Shown here piece after piece: positions 29,809-38,541 of a DNA stretch of 64,000 nucleotides. Source of the stretch: CAWDMC01 sp963803295 (lineage in GTDB: Bacteria > Acidobacteriota > Terriglobia > UBA7540). How positions within the stretch are numbered: position 1 is the first letter of the stretch; each line of letters starts with the position of its first letter. The position numbers and the translations under genes are program-made. The stretch is taken from contig CAWDMC010000012.1 of assembly GCA_963803295.1 (NCBI GenBank), positions 1 to 64,000 of the forward strand. Direction: 5' to 3'. The notes under the pieces were generated by a model that saw nothing but the letters and a program-made list of their open reading frames with translations, ran no database searches and was not told the DNA's origin.

Positions 29809-30708
29809 TCAGCCTGTTGGTAGCGAAATGAGGGCCGTGCCGGATCGCTTTCGGATCTGCTCTGCCGTTGTCCTCGCCTGTTTCTGAATAGTGTCTGGCA
29901 CGCCCGACGTTGATTTCCAATAGTGCTCCACGTCGGCCAGGTCGTCAAGTTGCCCCACAACGGCGAGCGCTCGCAACGATTCGGACACCTGCTCCTGGCC
30001 GGGCAGTAACACGGCCAGGGCATCTCCTGATCTGACTATTGCCCCTTCAGCCGTTAACTGGCGATCAAGGAATCCGGTCAAAGGCGCCGAAATCGCCGTG
30101 GCCGAACCGCCGTCGTCCAGCACAGCAATCGTGCTTCCGCTTTCCACGTACGCATGTTCCCTACGCTTATAACGCAGGATACCTGCCGCCGGCGAAACCA
30201 GCGTATAGGATCGGAGCATCTCCCGCAGCTGCGACCGACAGGCCGGATCGCCGAACTTCACCAGCGACACCGCGGCGTTCCAGCGTACTAGCGGCACCGG
30301 ATCATTCAACAACCGGCTCACCGCCTTGTGAAAATCGGGGAATTTGGGATCATGGCTCATCGCCCAGACGGCGGTCTGGCGCAGGGTGGGGTCGGAGTTC
30401 GACGCCAGCCGCAACACCGCGGGATACCATTGTCGCGACCCGGGACTATTAGCACCGATCTCCTGGGCCACCTGCATTAGCGCCTGTTTCGTTCGACCCT
30501 GCTTCGACGTGTCTTCAAGGTAGCGAGCGATTTCGGCAGGCTTAAGAGGAACCTTGGTGATGAGAGGGCGAGCGAACATCACCAGCAGCGACGCTAAGCT
30601 CGCCAGCAGCAGGGAAATAAGCGCGGCCTTGGGTACAGATATTATACGCCGGTTCGGGGGCAGCAAAGTGCTTCCCGGTCGGGTGCAATCAGGATCGTAA
30701 GTCCTCAT
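29809..30708 (-). CDS. HEAT-repeat protein with single membrane helix and lipoyl/biotinyl-like domain
   Basis: 299 residues. One transmembrane helix lies near 27-45 (ALISLLLASLASLLVMFA). HEAT-like helical pairs span about 80-165 (RQTAVWAMSHDPKFPDF, VPLVRWNAAVSLVKFGDP). A short barrel-like sandwich follows (SPAAGILRYKRREHAYVESG, then APLTGFLDRQLTAEGAIVRSG), which looks like the hairpin pair of biotinyl/lipoyl-like or HlyD-type domains. No lysine acceptor motif is evident. It may be an envelope scaffold or adaptor; the family is not named. Confidence 0.65.
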   Translation of the reverse strand: MRTYDPDCTRPGSTLLPPNRRIISVPKAALISLLLASLASLLVMFARPLITKVPLKPAEIARYLEDTSKQGRTKQALMQVAQEIGANSPGSRQWYPAVLRLASNSDPTLRQTAVWAMSHDPKFPDFHKAVSRLLNDPVPLVRWNAAVSLVKFGDPACRSQLREMLRSYTLVSPAAGILRYKRREHAYVESGSTIAVLDDGGSATAISAPLTGFLDRQLTAEGAIVRSGDALAVLLPGQEQVSESLRALAVVGQLDDLADVEHYWKSTSGVPDTIQKQARTTAEQIRKRSGTALISLPTG

Positions 30709-31204
30709 CTAGTACCATTATAGGCGAAACGGGTATCCCTCGCGAGCATGCCACGCGTGTCGCCGCCTAGCCGTCGCTGACTTTGAGCCTGTAGCGGGGC
30801 GAGCCTTCTCCCGGAAAATGGATCGGACAGGTGTTGCTGAATGCGATACTTGCTCGTTTTCACGCTCCGGTCATCCCAACTATCGTCTGCAAGTTACTGA
30901 TGAAGCGGCATTAAAAAATAGTGTCTCATCTGTCTCACCTGTCTCACTTATCCCATTTGGGCCTGATATCCTTAACGGGTGCGCTTTTGTACTTCGGTGC
31001 GAGATGGGCGCGGTCCAGACCTCGAATTGCCGGACGACGGGCAGGCTTCAAGGGAATGAAAAAACTGACTTCAAAATGTGACCCACAGAAGCGGGGCTGG
31101 CTGGCGACGGAAGATCACGGAGCGGCAGCGCTCTGAGCGCAAATATGCCGATATTGTTGCGGCCGAAGGTCAGGATTTCTAATGCAATCAAAAGCTTACA
31201 GAGA
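30709..31204. other. Intergenic, no supported gene
   Basis: About 500 bases between a minus-strand start and the end of the HIT gene. An 87-codon plus-strand frame exists but has no ribosome site, no recognisable fold and includes the tandem 9-bp repeat, so I do not call it. Confidence 0.45.
30923..30949. repeat. Tandem 9-bp repeat, three units
   Basis: GTCTCATCT, GTCTCACCT and GTCTCACTT follow each other directly. It is too short to assign a role; slippage is the simple explanation. Confidence 0.6.
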
Positions 31205-31648
31205 CTACTTGTTCGGTCGGAAGCCGAGCGCCGACCGCAGGTTCTCCGCCACTTGGCGAGACACGGCTTCGCTTTCATACTTATGTCGCGGCCAAAAGAA
31301 CCCGCGCAGACCGTCACCTTTCCGGCGGGGCACCACATGGATATGAAAGTGGGCGACGCTCTGGCTCACACGGTTGTTCACGGCCACGAACGCCCCTTCC
31401 GCGCCGAGCCCGGTTTCCATCGCGAGCGCCAGCCGCTGGGAGTTCAAGAACAACGCAGCCACCATCCCCGGTGGCAGATCGCCAAAAGTCGCGAAGTGCT
31501 GCTTGGGAACCAGCAGAGCATGACCGGGAAAGACCGGGCGGTGGTCGAGAAAGGCAAGTGTGACGTCATCTTCAAGAACAATTTCGCCCGTAACTTCCCG
31601 CTGGATAATCTTGCAGAAGAGGCAATCAGGAGAGGTAGTTGTGCCCAT
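31205..31648 (-). CDS. HIT family (histidine triad) nucleotide-binding protein
   Basis: 147 residues. The N-terminal zinc-type Cys pair (CLFCKIIQRE), the strand PGHALLVPKQHFATF and the catalytic triad motif HFHIHVVPR are all present. The family hydrolyses dinucleoside polyphosphates or AMP-lysine-like adducts. This member has the branch seen in bacterial HIT/FHIT-like proteins with KGDGLRGFFWPR after the triad. The start lies 165 bases after the small secreted protein's frame. Confidence 0.9.
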   Translation of the reverse strand: MGTTTSPDCLFCKIIQREVTGEIVLEDDVTLAFLDHRPVFPGHALLVPKQHFATFGDLPPGMVAALFLNSQRLALAMETGLGAEGAFVAVNNRVSQSVAHFHIHVVPRRKGDGLRGFFWPRHKYESEAVSRQVAENLRSALGFRPNK

Positions 31649-31813
31649 ACTCTACAATCATCGCATGCTTTCCCGTGGGCCAGCTGCCTGCACCTCCCGA
31701 CAGAAAATAGCACGAGAACGCAGCCGGCACACAAAGACCTTGAGCATCGCCTGAAGTGGGCATTCCTGTATCGATACCTAGTTTGGGGGGGAGCCTCTTT
31801 GGAAACCTCACCC

Positions 31814-32113
31814 TCAGGCCTCGGTTCCTGAATGCACCCTTCCTTCTTCAGGCGTGCGACGGCCTTCGCGGCCGCGTCCTGGCCCCATTGCTGGCCGACG
31901 GCAATCGAGTCCTGCATGGCTGCGGGCAGAGTGGCGATCGATGAGGTTGCGGATGTCGGCACGTTTGGACGCCGTATCGTCAGACTGACCAGTGGCGGTC
32001 GTTGATGGAGCCGCCGATTGGCTCGCGGCATGTGGATTTTGGGCGATGAGCGAGGTGAATAGTCCCGGTAGGATGGCAAGACCTGCTGCGATTGCCAGAA
32101 CTTTACTTCGCAT
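31814..32113 (-). CDS. Small secreted protein, probably frameshifted
   Basis: ATG 32113 has AAGGAG six bases upstream and opens a clean signal peptide (MRSKVLAIAAGLAILPGLF, cleavage near SLIAQ). The mature part begins with Ser/Ala/Thr-rich sequence and ADIRNLI. It then becomes Arg-rich and ends at 31814. In a neighbouring frame the same stretch reads TLPAAMQDSIAVGQQWGQDA and AKAVARLKKEGC, which looks more protein-like. A one-base shift near 31945-31955 is likely, and the true C-terminus may extend toward about 31700. Family unknown. Confidence 0.5.
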   Translation of the reverse strand: MRSKVLAIAAGLAILPGLFTSLIAQNPHAASQSAAPSTTATGQSDDTASKRADIRNLIDRHSARSHAGLDCRRPAMGPGRGREGRRTPEEGRVHSGTEA

Positions 32114-32222
32114 GGGATCTCCTTAAGGGTTGTGGGTCACTCGCATCGCTTGGCGCCAATGAGCGGTGAACGCTGGAATATCAGACTTCAGCGTGTGGTA
32201 GGGCAAGGGAGTGAGCCGCCCT

Positions 32223-32645
32223 TTATCGATACAAGTGATAAAGCATCCAGTAGACTATCACCCCCGTTACTGAGACATAGATCCACAAGGGCAGAGTCCA
32301 ACGGGCGATGGATCGATGCCGGGCGAACGCTTTGTTCAACGCGCGGTACAGCGTCACCAGGATCAACGGCACGATCACTCCCGCAAGTACGGTATGAGTG
32401 CCGAGCAGAGCAAAATAGAAAACCCTTGCACCACCGTGGGCAGCGAAATGAGTGACGCCGTGATGGGCGTGATACCAGAGATAGCAAATCAGAAACAGCG
32501 TCGAGGTGCCGAACGCGGAAAGCATGCATGTCTTGTGGGCGGCGATCTTCCGGCGGCGAATAAAAACGTAGCCCAGCGTGAGCAATGTGGCGCTGGTGGC
32601 ATTGAGCGCTGCGTCAAGCGCGGGGAAATAGGCGAGGGGAATCAA
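32223..32645 (-). CDS. DUF420 family membrane protein
   Basis: 140 residues, TTG start, four to five membrane helices. It matches the DUF420 group by PALDAALNATSATLLTLGYV, the RRRKIAAHKTCML loop, and the His-bearing helices (LWYHAHHG, ALLGTHTVLAGVIVPL). DUF420 proteins often sit with cytochrome oxidase or heme-copper assembly genes (the CtaG/YozB group), and their His residues suggest heme or copper contacts. No oxidase genes are adjacent here. Start choice is weak because the ribosome site is poor. Confidence 0.82.
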   Translation of the reverse strand: MIPLAYFPALDAALNATSATLLTLGYVFIRRRKIAAHKTCMLSAFGTSTLFLICYLWYHAHHGVTHFAAHGGARVFYFALLGTHTVLAGVIVPLILVTLYRALNKAFARHRSIARWTLPLWIYVSVTGVIVYWMLYHLYR

Positions 32646-32826
32646 GGGAGTGATCCTCTGTCAGCCGTCAGTAGCTGGTTTCTGTTGCCGCCATGCCCCT
32701 GGCCTGTTGATTCATGAAGAGGCAATAGACTCCGTCCGAACCGAGCAGCAATCTAAAGGAGGGTATCACAAAAAGCGAAGCAGCGATGTGTCGCTCAGAA
32801 ACTTCCGTCTTATAATCTGGTTACGT

Positions 32827-35565
32827 ATGTCTTCCTTAAAGGAATACCACCAGAAGCGCCACTTTTCGAAGACGCCGGAACCTGCCGGCCAGGAACTCTC
32901 GCGGCAAAGCAGCGGGAATAGCTTCGTAGTCCAAAAGCACGATGCCACCCGCCTGCATTACGACTTCCGCCTGGAGATCGATGGCGTGCTTAAGAGCTGG
33001 GCGGTGCCCAAAGGACCATCACTCAATCCCGCCGACAAGCGCCTGGCCATGGAGACCGAGGACCATCCCCTAGACTACGGCGGCTTCGAAGGAGTGATCC
33101 CAAAGGGGAACTACGGAGCGGGTCCGGTAATGGTCTGGGACAACGGCAGCTACGAGGTAGAAGGCAATCTACCGGCATCGCGGCAGTATGAGCTGGGAGA
33201 GATCAAATTCAACTTGCACGGGCAGAAGCTGCGCGGCAGTTTCGTGCTGGTCAAGCTGAAGTCGTCAAACCAGCGGAGCGGTGAGAAAGGCAAGCCGTGG
33301 CTGCTGATCAAGCATAAGGACGCCGCCGTAGACTCCGAATGGGATATCGACGAGCACGACGGCTCTGTGTTGACGGGCCGATCCCTTAAGGAGATTGAGG
33401 AGGGTTTGGCTGCCGCCCCCACATCGTCAGCAACTGTCGAGCTCAGTGCCAGGCCTGAGGCCCTGGAAAACGCACACCGCCGCAAGATGCCCACCCAAAT
33501 ATCTCCGATGCTGGCCACACTGGCAGATGTCCCCTTTTCGAGCCCCGAGTGGCTCTTCGAGATCAAATGGGATGGCATACGGGCGCTGGGCCGGATCCGC
33601 GACGGCAGTCTGGAATTGCGCTCACGCACGGATCGCGTAATTACTCATGCCTATCCCGAGCTCGGCGGACTGCCCTCCCGCCTCGGCGCGGACGAGGCAC
33701 TGGTAGACGGCGAAATCGTGGTGCTTGATTCCGAGGGCCGTTCGAGTTTCGAGCGTCTGCAAAGTCGCATGAACGTTGCGTCCGCACCTTCGACCCTGCT
33801 CCAGCGCGAGGCGCCCGTTGTGTATTACCTCTTCGATCTGCTCTACCTTGACGGATACGATCTGCGCGAGGCGCCGGTGGTTGAACGTAAACAACTGCTC
33901 CAGCAGGTCCTCCAACCCGGCGACCCCTTCCGATACGCGGATCATGTGCTCGAAAAGGGCAAAGAACTGTTTGACCTCGCCCGCGGGCAAGGACTGGAAG
34001 GCATGATTGCCAAGCAACTGCGCAGCCCGTACGAGAGCAAGCGGAGCACTTGTTGGCTGAAGTTCAAGATCACCCACGACCTGGACGTGGTGATCGGCGG
34101 CTGGACCGCGCCGCGCGGTTCGCGCGAGCACTTTGGCGCCTTACTGGCCGGCCTGTACCAGGACAAGAATCTGCAATTCGTCGGTGGAGTGGGTACCGGA
34201 TTTACGGAGAAAACTCAGCGCCAGGTCTTCGATCAAATAAAGGAGGTCCGCTCCCAGAAGTGCCCTTTCACTGAGGTCCCGGAAACGAAGGAAGAAGCTT
34301 TCTGGGTCGAACCCCGGCTCGTGGCTCGCGTCAAGTATTCCAATTGGACGCAGGAACCCCGGTTGAGAGCGCCCGTATTTCTGGGGCTTCGCCCCGATCT
34401 CGACCCTAAGGATTGCCGCTTTGGAATCGAGGCTAGTGTTTCCGTCCCGAGTTCAAGGGCTGAGCACACGGGGGACGGCACGCGGAAAGCAACAGCCACC
34501 ACGCGGAATGGAGCAGACGCCAAGCAACAAGTCCAAGGAACTCCGAACTCCGGCATCCGGCCTGAACGACTAGCCAATCCAGGCGTTACCGGAACCATAG
34601 TAAGCGGCGCATCTCTTGATAAAGAGCTTTTCGGGGGTAAGGCTGAGAATGCCAATATTGAACTCGACGCCCAGGTGTTAAAGCTCAGTAACCTGAACAA
34701 GGTTTACTTCCCGGAATCGAAGTACACGAAAAGAGATTTGCTGGCTTATTATTACCGGATTTCTGAATACATTCTTCCTTTCCTCAAGGACCGCCCGCTG
34801 GTGTTGCGCCGCTATCCGAACGGCATTGAGGAGGAGTCGTTCTTCCAGAAGGATGCGGGCGATGCGGCACCCGCTTGGATGAAGACGGTTCGGATAAACT
34901 CCGAGGACAAGAAAAAGCCTGTTAACTACTTTCTGGCGGATAGCCGCGCTGCTCTGCTCTACCTGACCAATCTTGGCTGTATCGACGAGAACCCCTGGTC
35001 GAGCCGCACGGATGATCTGGATCATCCCGACTACTTCTTCTTCGACCTTGATCCCAGCCAGGGCGCCAGTTTCGACACCGTGCTGGCCGTGGCTCGTGCC
35101 GTTTACGATCTTCTCCTGAAGCTACACCTCAAGGTGTACCTTAAAACGTCAGGCGCCACCGGATTGCACATGTACCTCCCCATCGAGCGCCGCTACACCT
35201 TCGAGGACGTGCGCAACTTCGCCGATATCGTCGGCCGCCTGGTGGCCGGCCGCAATCCCCAGCGCGTCACTCAGGAGCGCTCCGTCGAAAAGCGTCCGCA
35301 AGGCACTGTTTTGATCGATGCTTACCAGAACTCATCGGGACGCCCGCTGGCGTCTGTGTACTCGGTGCGCGCTTTCCCGGGTGCGCCCGTCTCTACTCCG
35401 ATCTCCGCCGCTGAGCTGCGCACAAGTCTCCAGCCCGAGCGTTTGAACATCCGCAATGTCTTCGATCGCTTGAAAAAACATGGGGACCTCTGGGCCGACT
35501 TCTGGGAACAACGCCAGAGACTCGAAGAGGCAGTGGAACTGTTGGGCAAGGAGATCAGCAAGTGA
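32827..35565 (+). CDS. ligD: Multifunctional DNA ligase D (PE-LIG-POL)
   Basis: 912 residues. N-terminal 3'-phosphoesterase domain, about 1-170 (HDATRLHYDFRLEIDG, AVPKGPSLNP, GGFEGVIPKGNYGAG). ATP-dependent ligase domain, about 215-540: nucleotidyl Lys near 247 in FEIKWDGIRAL, then EIVVLDSEGRSSFERLQ, GLEGMIAKQL and CWLKFKITHD. Linker 545-615 is polar. C-terminal primase/polymerase domain, about 615-912, with the metal motif FFDLDPSQ near 740 and SGATGLHMYLPI. This is the end-processing and sealing enzyme of bacterial NHEJ. Start ATG 32827 begins the conserved SLKEYHQKRHFSKTPEP. It is on the opposite strand from ku. Confidence 0.95.
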   Translation: MSSLKEYHQKRHFSKTPEPAGQELSRQSSGNSFVVQKHDATRLHYDFRLEIDGVLKSWAVPKGPSLNPADKRLAMETEDHPLDYGGFEGVIPKGNYGAGPVMVWDNGSYEVEGNLPASRQYELGEIKFNLHGQKLRGSFVLVKLKSSNQRSGEKGKPWLLIKHKDAAVDSEWDIDEHDGSVLTGRSLKEIEEGLAAAPTSSATVELSARPEALENAHRRKMPTQISPMLATLADVPFSSPEWLFEIKWDGIRALGRIRDGSLELRSRTDRVITHAYPELGGLPSRLGADEALVDGEIVVLDSEGRSSFERLQSRMNVASAPSTLLQREAPVVYYLFDLLYLDGYDLREAPVVERKQLLQQVLQPGDPFRYADHVLEKGKELFDLARGQGLEGMIAKQLRSPYESKRSTCWLKFKITHDLDVVIGGWTAPRGSREHFGALLAGLYQDKNLQFVGGVGTGFTEKTQRQVFDQIKEVRSQKCPFTEVPETKEEAFWVEPRLVARVKYSNWTQEPRLRAPVFLGLRPDLDPKDCRFGIEASVSVPSSRAEHTGDGTRKATATTRNGADAKQQVQGTPNSGIRPERLANPGVTGTIVSGASLDKELFGGKAENANIELDAQVLKLSNLNKVYFPESKYTKRDLLAYYYRISEYILPFLKDRPLVLRRYPNGIEEESFFQKDAGDAAPAWMKTVRINSEDKKKPVNYFLADSRAALLYLTNLGCIDENPWSSRTDDLDHPDYFFFDLDPSQGASFDTVLAVARAVYDLLLKLHLKVYLKTSGATGLHMYLPIERRYTFEDVRNFADIVGRLVAGRNPQRVTQERSVEKRPQGTVLIDAYQNSSGRPLASVYSVRAFPGAPVSTPISAAELRTSLQPERLNIRNVFDRLKKHGDLWADFWEQRQRLEEAVELLGKEISK

Positions 35566-35714
35566 AGACATGCAAACGCACACCGTTTGCGGAGCCCTTG
35601 GGGGCCCTTGACTCAGCAGAGGCAGCGTCCCGCGAGCCGCAGATGAGGTAGAACTCACGCCATAGGCTCAAGCTGCAATTGCTGGCCGCGGTACGGGCGC
35701 TGGAAGATCTGGCA

Positions 35715-35823
35715 GAATGAAGGCCGACGGAAGACGGTTAGACGGCAGACAGAAATAAGAGTCTCGGACTTGTATGAATAGCTTGGTCTTGATCTGTTTC
35801 CTGCCTCTTCGTCTTCCATTCGG
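35715..35823. repeat. Imperfect intergenic inverted repeat
   Basis: A purine-rich arm at 35715-35762 (with GGAAGACGGTTAGACGG) faces a pyrimidine-rich arm at 35789-35823 (with CCTGCCTCTTCGTCTTCC). They can fold into an imperfect stem between the convergent ligD and FIST genes, where it could also help terminate transcription. Sequence differs from the TTCGAAAATCGAA pairs of the rpo locus. Confidence 0.45.
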
Positions 35824-35829
35824 GCGCCC

Positions 35830-36921
35830 CTATCGCAATGCCAGTATCGTCGAGGTCTGGTTGATGTGGCCCACGAACTCTTCGCCGTAGGTGCTGAATC
35901 CGACCGTCGGCACGTGCGAGAAAACATGGCCGTAAGCTTCACACTGTTTCTTGGCCTCAAGCTCAAGCGTTCGCAGGATACAGTGGAAATTTAGAAGAGC
36001 CTCGACGGGCCCGTCCAACTCCACCGCTCTGCGCGTGCTCTCGACGATATCACCTGCCTCCAGGAGCTCCAGTTCCATTCCCTCTTTAATGTTACAGTAG
36101 AACTTCACGCTCGATCCCTGCACCTGGCGAGGACTCCGCACGTAGGGCTCTTCCCCCATCATGAGGCCTAACGGATGGTTCATGAAGTAGCTCGGCAACT
36201 GCTCAACCTCGACCCCCAGCGCTTGAGCGTAAGCCTCCGCCGCCGGTTTACCATCGAACGAAGTCACGGTCCGGGTGGACTCGTTCACTTCCGTGGCGAG
36301 CAAGCGCTTTCCTAGCCGCCTGAAGCTTTGGGTCTTGATGATCTCAAAGCCCTTGGGAAGCTTTAGTAGTGCCAGCACCGCCGCGTTCCGGTAAGCGCGT
36401 CCCTGCTCGCACACGTAGGTGGCGCGAAATTCAAGGTCGTCACCCGCGGAACCACCTACAAAGGAAATGTCAGTGTAGTCTCCGACTTGCTCCATGAGGC
36501 TTTCCTCGGCGCCACTCAACCCGTCGACCAGCACCAGTCCGACGTGCTTCTGGCGATCCAGATCTCCGAGCGGCACACCGAAGTGACTTTCCAGCGACTG
36601 CAGCGCTTCGGTAACATGGCTGCGATTTTGGACATCTTGCACCACTGCAACAGCCGCGTCCTCAACGGTGCCGCTATCAAAAAGCATAGCGACCACGGAA
36701 CCCGTCAGCATTTTGCCTGACACGATCTCGCCCGCAGTGGTGCAGCCGATCACGCGCGCTCCTGAACAGGCGCCCACGAAAGTGGCGTTCACTTCTCCCA
36801 GATCCTGCCTGGACGACGCAAAAAAGACAACAAGTTTAGGCTGGATATCGCCGGCCTGATGCAAAATCTCCCGCACAGCTTCAGCCCCGGTCTTTGTCGA
36901 GCATGCAATCCTGACTGCCAT
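35830..36921 (-). CDS. FIST N/C domain sensory protein
   Basis: 363 residues. FIST_N spans about 25-210 (KLVVFFASSRQDLGEVNATF, VIGCTTAGEI, SGAEESLMEQV, DISFVGGSAGDDLEF). FIST_C follows to about 350 (FDGKPAAEAYAQALGVEVEQ, PLGLMMGEEPYVRSPRQV, LNFHCILRTLELE, VPTVGFSTYGEEFVGHINQT). The domains are thought to sense small ligands, perhaps amino acids. No histidine kinase or cyclase is fused, so it is a stand-alone sensor. The short gene just upstream ends 23 bases before its start, so they form a likely operon. Confidence 0.88.
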   Translation of the reverse strand: MAVRIACSTKTGAEAVREILHQAGDIQPKLVVFFASSRQDLGEVNATFVGACSGARVIGCTTAGEIVSGKMLTGSVVAMLFDSGTVEDAAVAVVQDVQNRSHVTEALQSLESHFGVPLGDLDRQKHVGLVLVDGLSGAEESLMEQVGDYTDISFVGGSAGDDLEFRATYVCEQGRAYRNAAVLALLKLPKGFEIIKTQSFRRLGKRLLATEVNESTRTVTSFDGKPAAEAYAQALGVEVEQLPSYFMNHPLGLMMGEEPYVRSPRQVQGSSVKFYCNIKEGMELELLEAGDIVESTRRAVELDGPVEALLNFHCILRTLELEAKKQCEAYGHVFSHVPTVGFSTYGEEFVGHINQTSTILALR

Positions 36922-36944
36922 CGTTCTCGTTCCCCTTTATTGTT

Positions 36945-37160
36945 TCAGTACGCGGACACGCCAAGGTCTCGAGCTATCGCCTGCACCTTGGCGAGAACCA
37001 CCGGATCGTCCGGCGAGTGCGCATCGAACCGATCTGGGTCCACACCCTTCAAAAGGATTTTCGTCTTGGTCGTAGTGACCAGTGTCGGATCTCCGTGGGC
37101 TCGGCGGCTGATGATTGAATCGAGTGCTCTTCTTATTTGGCCTGCCATATCACCTACCAT
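36945..37160 (-). CDS. Small hypothetical protein upstream of FIST gene
   Basis: About 71 residues from ATG 37160 (MVGDMAGQIRRALDSI); other in-frame ATGs at 37148 and 37274 are possible and none has a good ribosome site. The C-terminal half (TLVTTTKTKILLKGVDPDRF, DPVVLAKVQAIARDLGV) looks structured. No family recognised. It precedes the FIST gene by 23 bases, so it is probably co-expressed with it and may be its partner. Codon use matches its neighbours. Confidence 0.5.
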   Translation of the reverse strand: MVGDMAGQIRRALDSIISRRAHGDPTLVTTTKTKILLKGVDPDRFDAHSPDDPVVLAKVQAIARDLGVSAY

Positions 37161-37274
37161 GATTTCGTCATCTTGGATATCGGCACTGCAGCCGGTTTCG
37201 ATAAGGTCTTTTTTCTGGGGAATAGCTTCTGGACGCGTGCGAATCAGGTGGTCGCGGCCCGAAGTTCGTGCCAT

Positions 37275-37574
37275 CGGCGGGCAAGGTGCGCGGTTCCATC
37301 GCTAGGTCCCAGCACAACGATGGCTTGCGCGGCCGGACTTCAGCCGTCTTCTGCTGCCAGAGGTCGTGGGGGGGGCAATACAGAGGCGGTCACCTTCGGC
37401 AGCATACGTGGGTATCGGCGAATCAAGACCCGAAACTCGATTCTTCTATTCCCCATGATCCACAGCTTGTGCTACACTCGCTTTCTCCGCAACGACCATG
37501 TAGCGCAAGTCCAAACGATTGCGACGCTATCTCTTATCGCGGAAGCCCGCTGTCCAGACGAAAGAAGGACATCT
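37275..37574. other. Intergenic spacer, no supported gene
   Basis: A divergent spacer. A frame open from 37137 to the DUF721 gene would add a long N-terminus, but its content is not conserved-looking and a good ribosome site exists at 37563-37567. Promoters for both sides must lie here. Confidence 0.45.
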
Positions 37575-38060
37575 GTGCAGGAGATCGGAAGAGTGTTGCC
37601 CGCCTTATTCAAAGGCTATTTGGTTCCGGAAAATCCTCGGGTGCTTGAGCTTCTTGTACCCTTGTGGCCACGCATCGCCGGCAAAGCTGTTGCTGCCCAT
37701 TCCCGGCCGGTAAGCTTCGAGTTGGGATCACTCACCGTCGCCACCTCGGATCCCAACTGGGCGAAGCAACTGCGTGGGCTTTCCGAGCAGATCAAAGTTG
37801 AAGTCAACTCCTTTTGGGGACGCGCCCTGGTAAACAAAGTCCGCATCATCGAGCAGAAGAATTCTCGTTTGCCAAGACCCATACAAGCCGACCCCTCTAC
37901 CCTCAATCCTTCCGGGCCTCCCGGGCTGGAGGGGAAAGTCGGCGGGGCGCCCGCCTTGCCGCTGCCGGATGGCGCCGCGCGACTCGATCCGGAGATCCGG
38001 CAGATCCTGGCACGATCCTATGCCAAGTACTTTGACCGCACCACGCGCAACCCGCTCTGA
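37575..38060 (+). CDS. DUF721 / DciA-like protein
   Basis: 161 residues from GTG 37575, which has AAGGA six to seven bases upstream. The fold signature is LLVPLWPRIAGKAVAAHSRP, followed by LGSLTVATSDPNWAKQLRGL and KVEVNSFWGRALVNKVRI, as in DUF721 proteins related to DciA, the ancestral loader of the replicative helicase DnaB. Acidobacteriota lack DnaC, so this is a fair candidate for helicase loading. The C-terminal third is Pro/Gly-rich and disordered except for the last helix (DPEIRQILARSYAKYFDR). gatC follows 123 bases downstream. Confidence 0.75.
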   Translation: MQEIGRVLPALFKGYLVPENPRVLELLVPLWPRIAGKAVAAHSRPVSFELGSLTVATSDPNWAKQLRGLSEQIKVEVNSFWGRALVNKVRIIEQKNSRLPRPIQADPSTLNPSGPPGLEGKVGGAPALPLPDGAARLDPEIRQILARSYAKYFDRTTRNPL

Positions 38061-38183
38061 GAGCCTGCCGGCGCGGGGTGGTGTGGTTGGATCGTCTGCC
38101 CATCCCAGGCTTTTCTTCCCTTGATTCCGCTCGCCACCTAATCGACCCGTACAGCCGCACTCTGCCTGGGGTAGAATGGTGCA

Positions 38184-38486
38184 ATGGCACTTACAGAAAA
38201 GGACGTAAGGTACGTCGCCGAGCTGGCGCACCTTGAACTGAGCGATGGCGAGCTGCGCAAGTTTATGCCCCAACTCGACTCGATCTTGAAGTATATGGAG
38301 AAGCTGAACCAGCTCGACACAACCAAAGTCGAGCCAATGGCGCAGGTCTCGGTGATTGCGAGCGAAAACCCGTCACTCCGCACAGATTGCACCCAGGAGT
38401 CCTTCAGCAACGAACAGGCTCTTGCCAATGCACCCGAACAGGGCGCAGGTAGTTTCAAGGTGCCGAGCGTAATCGAGCGGGAATAG
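38184..38486 (+). CDS. gatC: Asp-tRNA(Asn)/Glu-tRNA(Gln) amidotransferase subunit C
   Basis: 100 residues, usual length about 95-105. GatC holds the GatA-GatB interface of the transamidosome that makes Gln-tRNA(Gln) and Asn-tRNA(Asn). The conserved motifs are VRYVAELAHLELSDGELRKF and LDSILKYMEKLNQLDT near the middle, with the GatA-wrapping C-terminal segment (ANAPEQGAGSFKVPSVIE). gatA begins 56 bases downstream in the same direction; gatB is not in the window. Confidence 0.93.
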   Translation: MALTEKDVRYVAELAHLELSDGELRKFMPQLDSILKYMEKLNQLDTTKVEPMAQVSVIASENPSLRTDCTQESFSNEQALANAPEQGAGSFKVPSVIERE

Positions 38487-38541
38487 CGGCTGTTCGTTGT
38501 GTGATCCAGCGACCTAACCCCCAATTTTTCCAAGGTTCCCC

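Noticed and set aside
30818..31081. 87-codon plus-strand frame
   Set aside because: Built partly on a tandem repeat and without a ribosome site or recognisable fold.
37137..37574. N-terminal extension of the DUF721 gene
   Set aside because: No conserved content, and a good ribosome site precedes GTG 37575.
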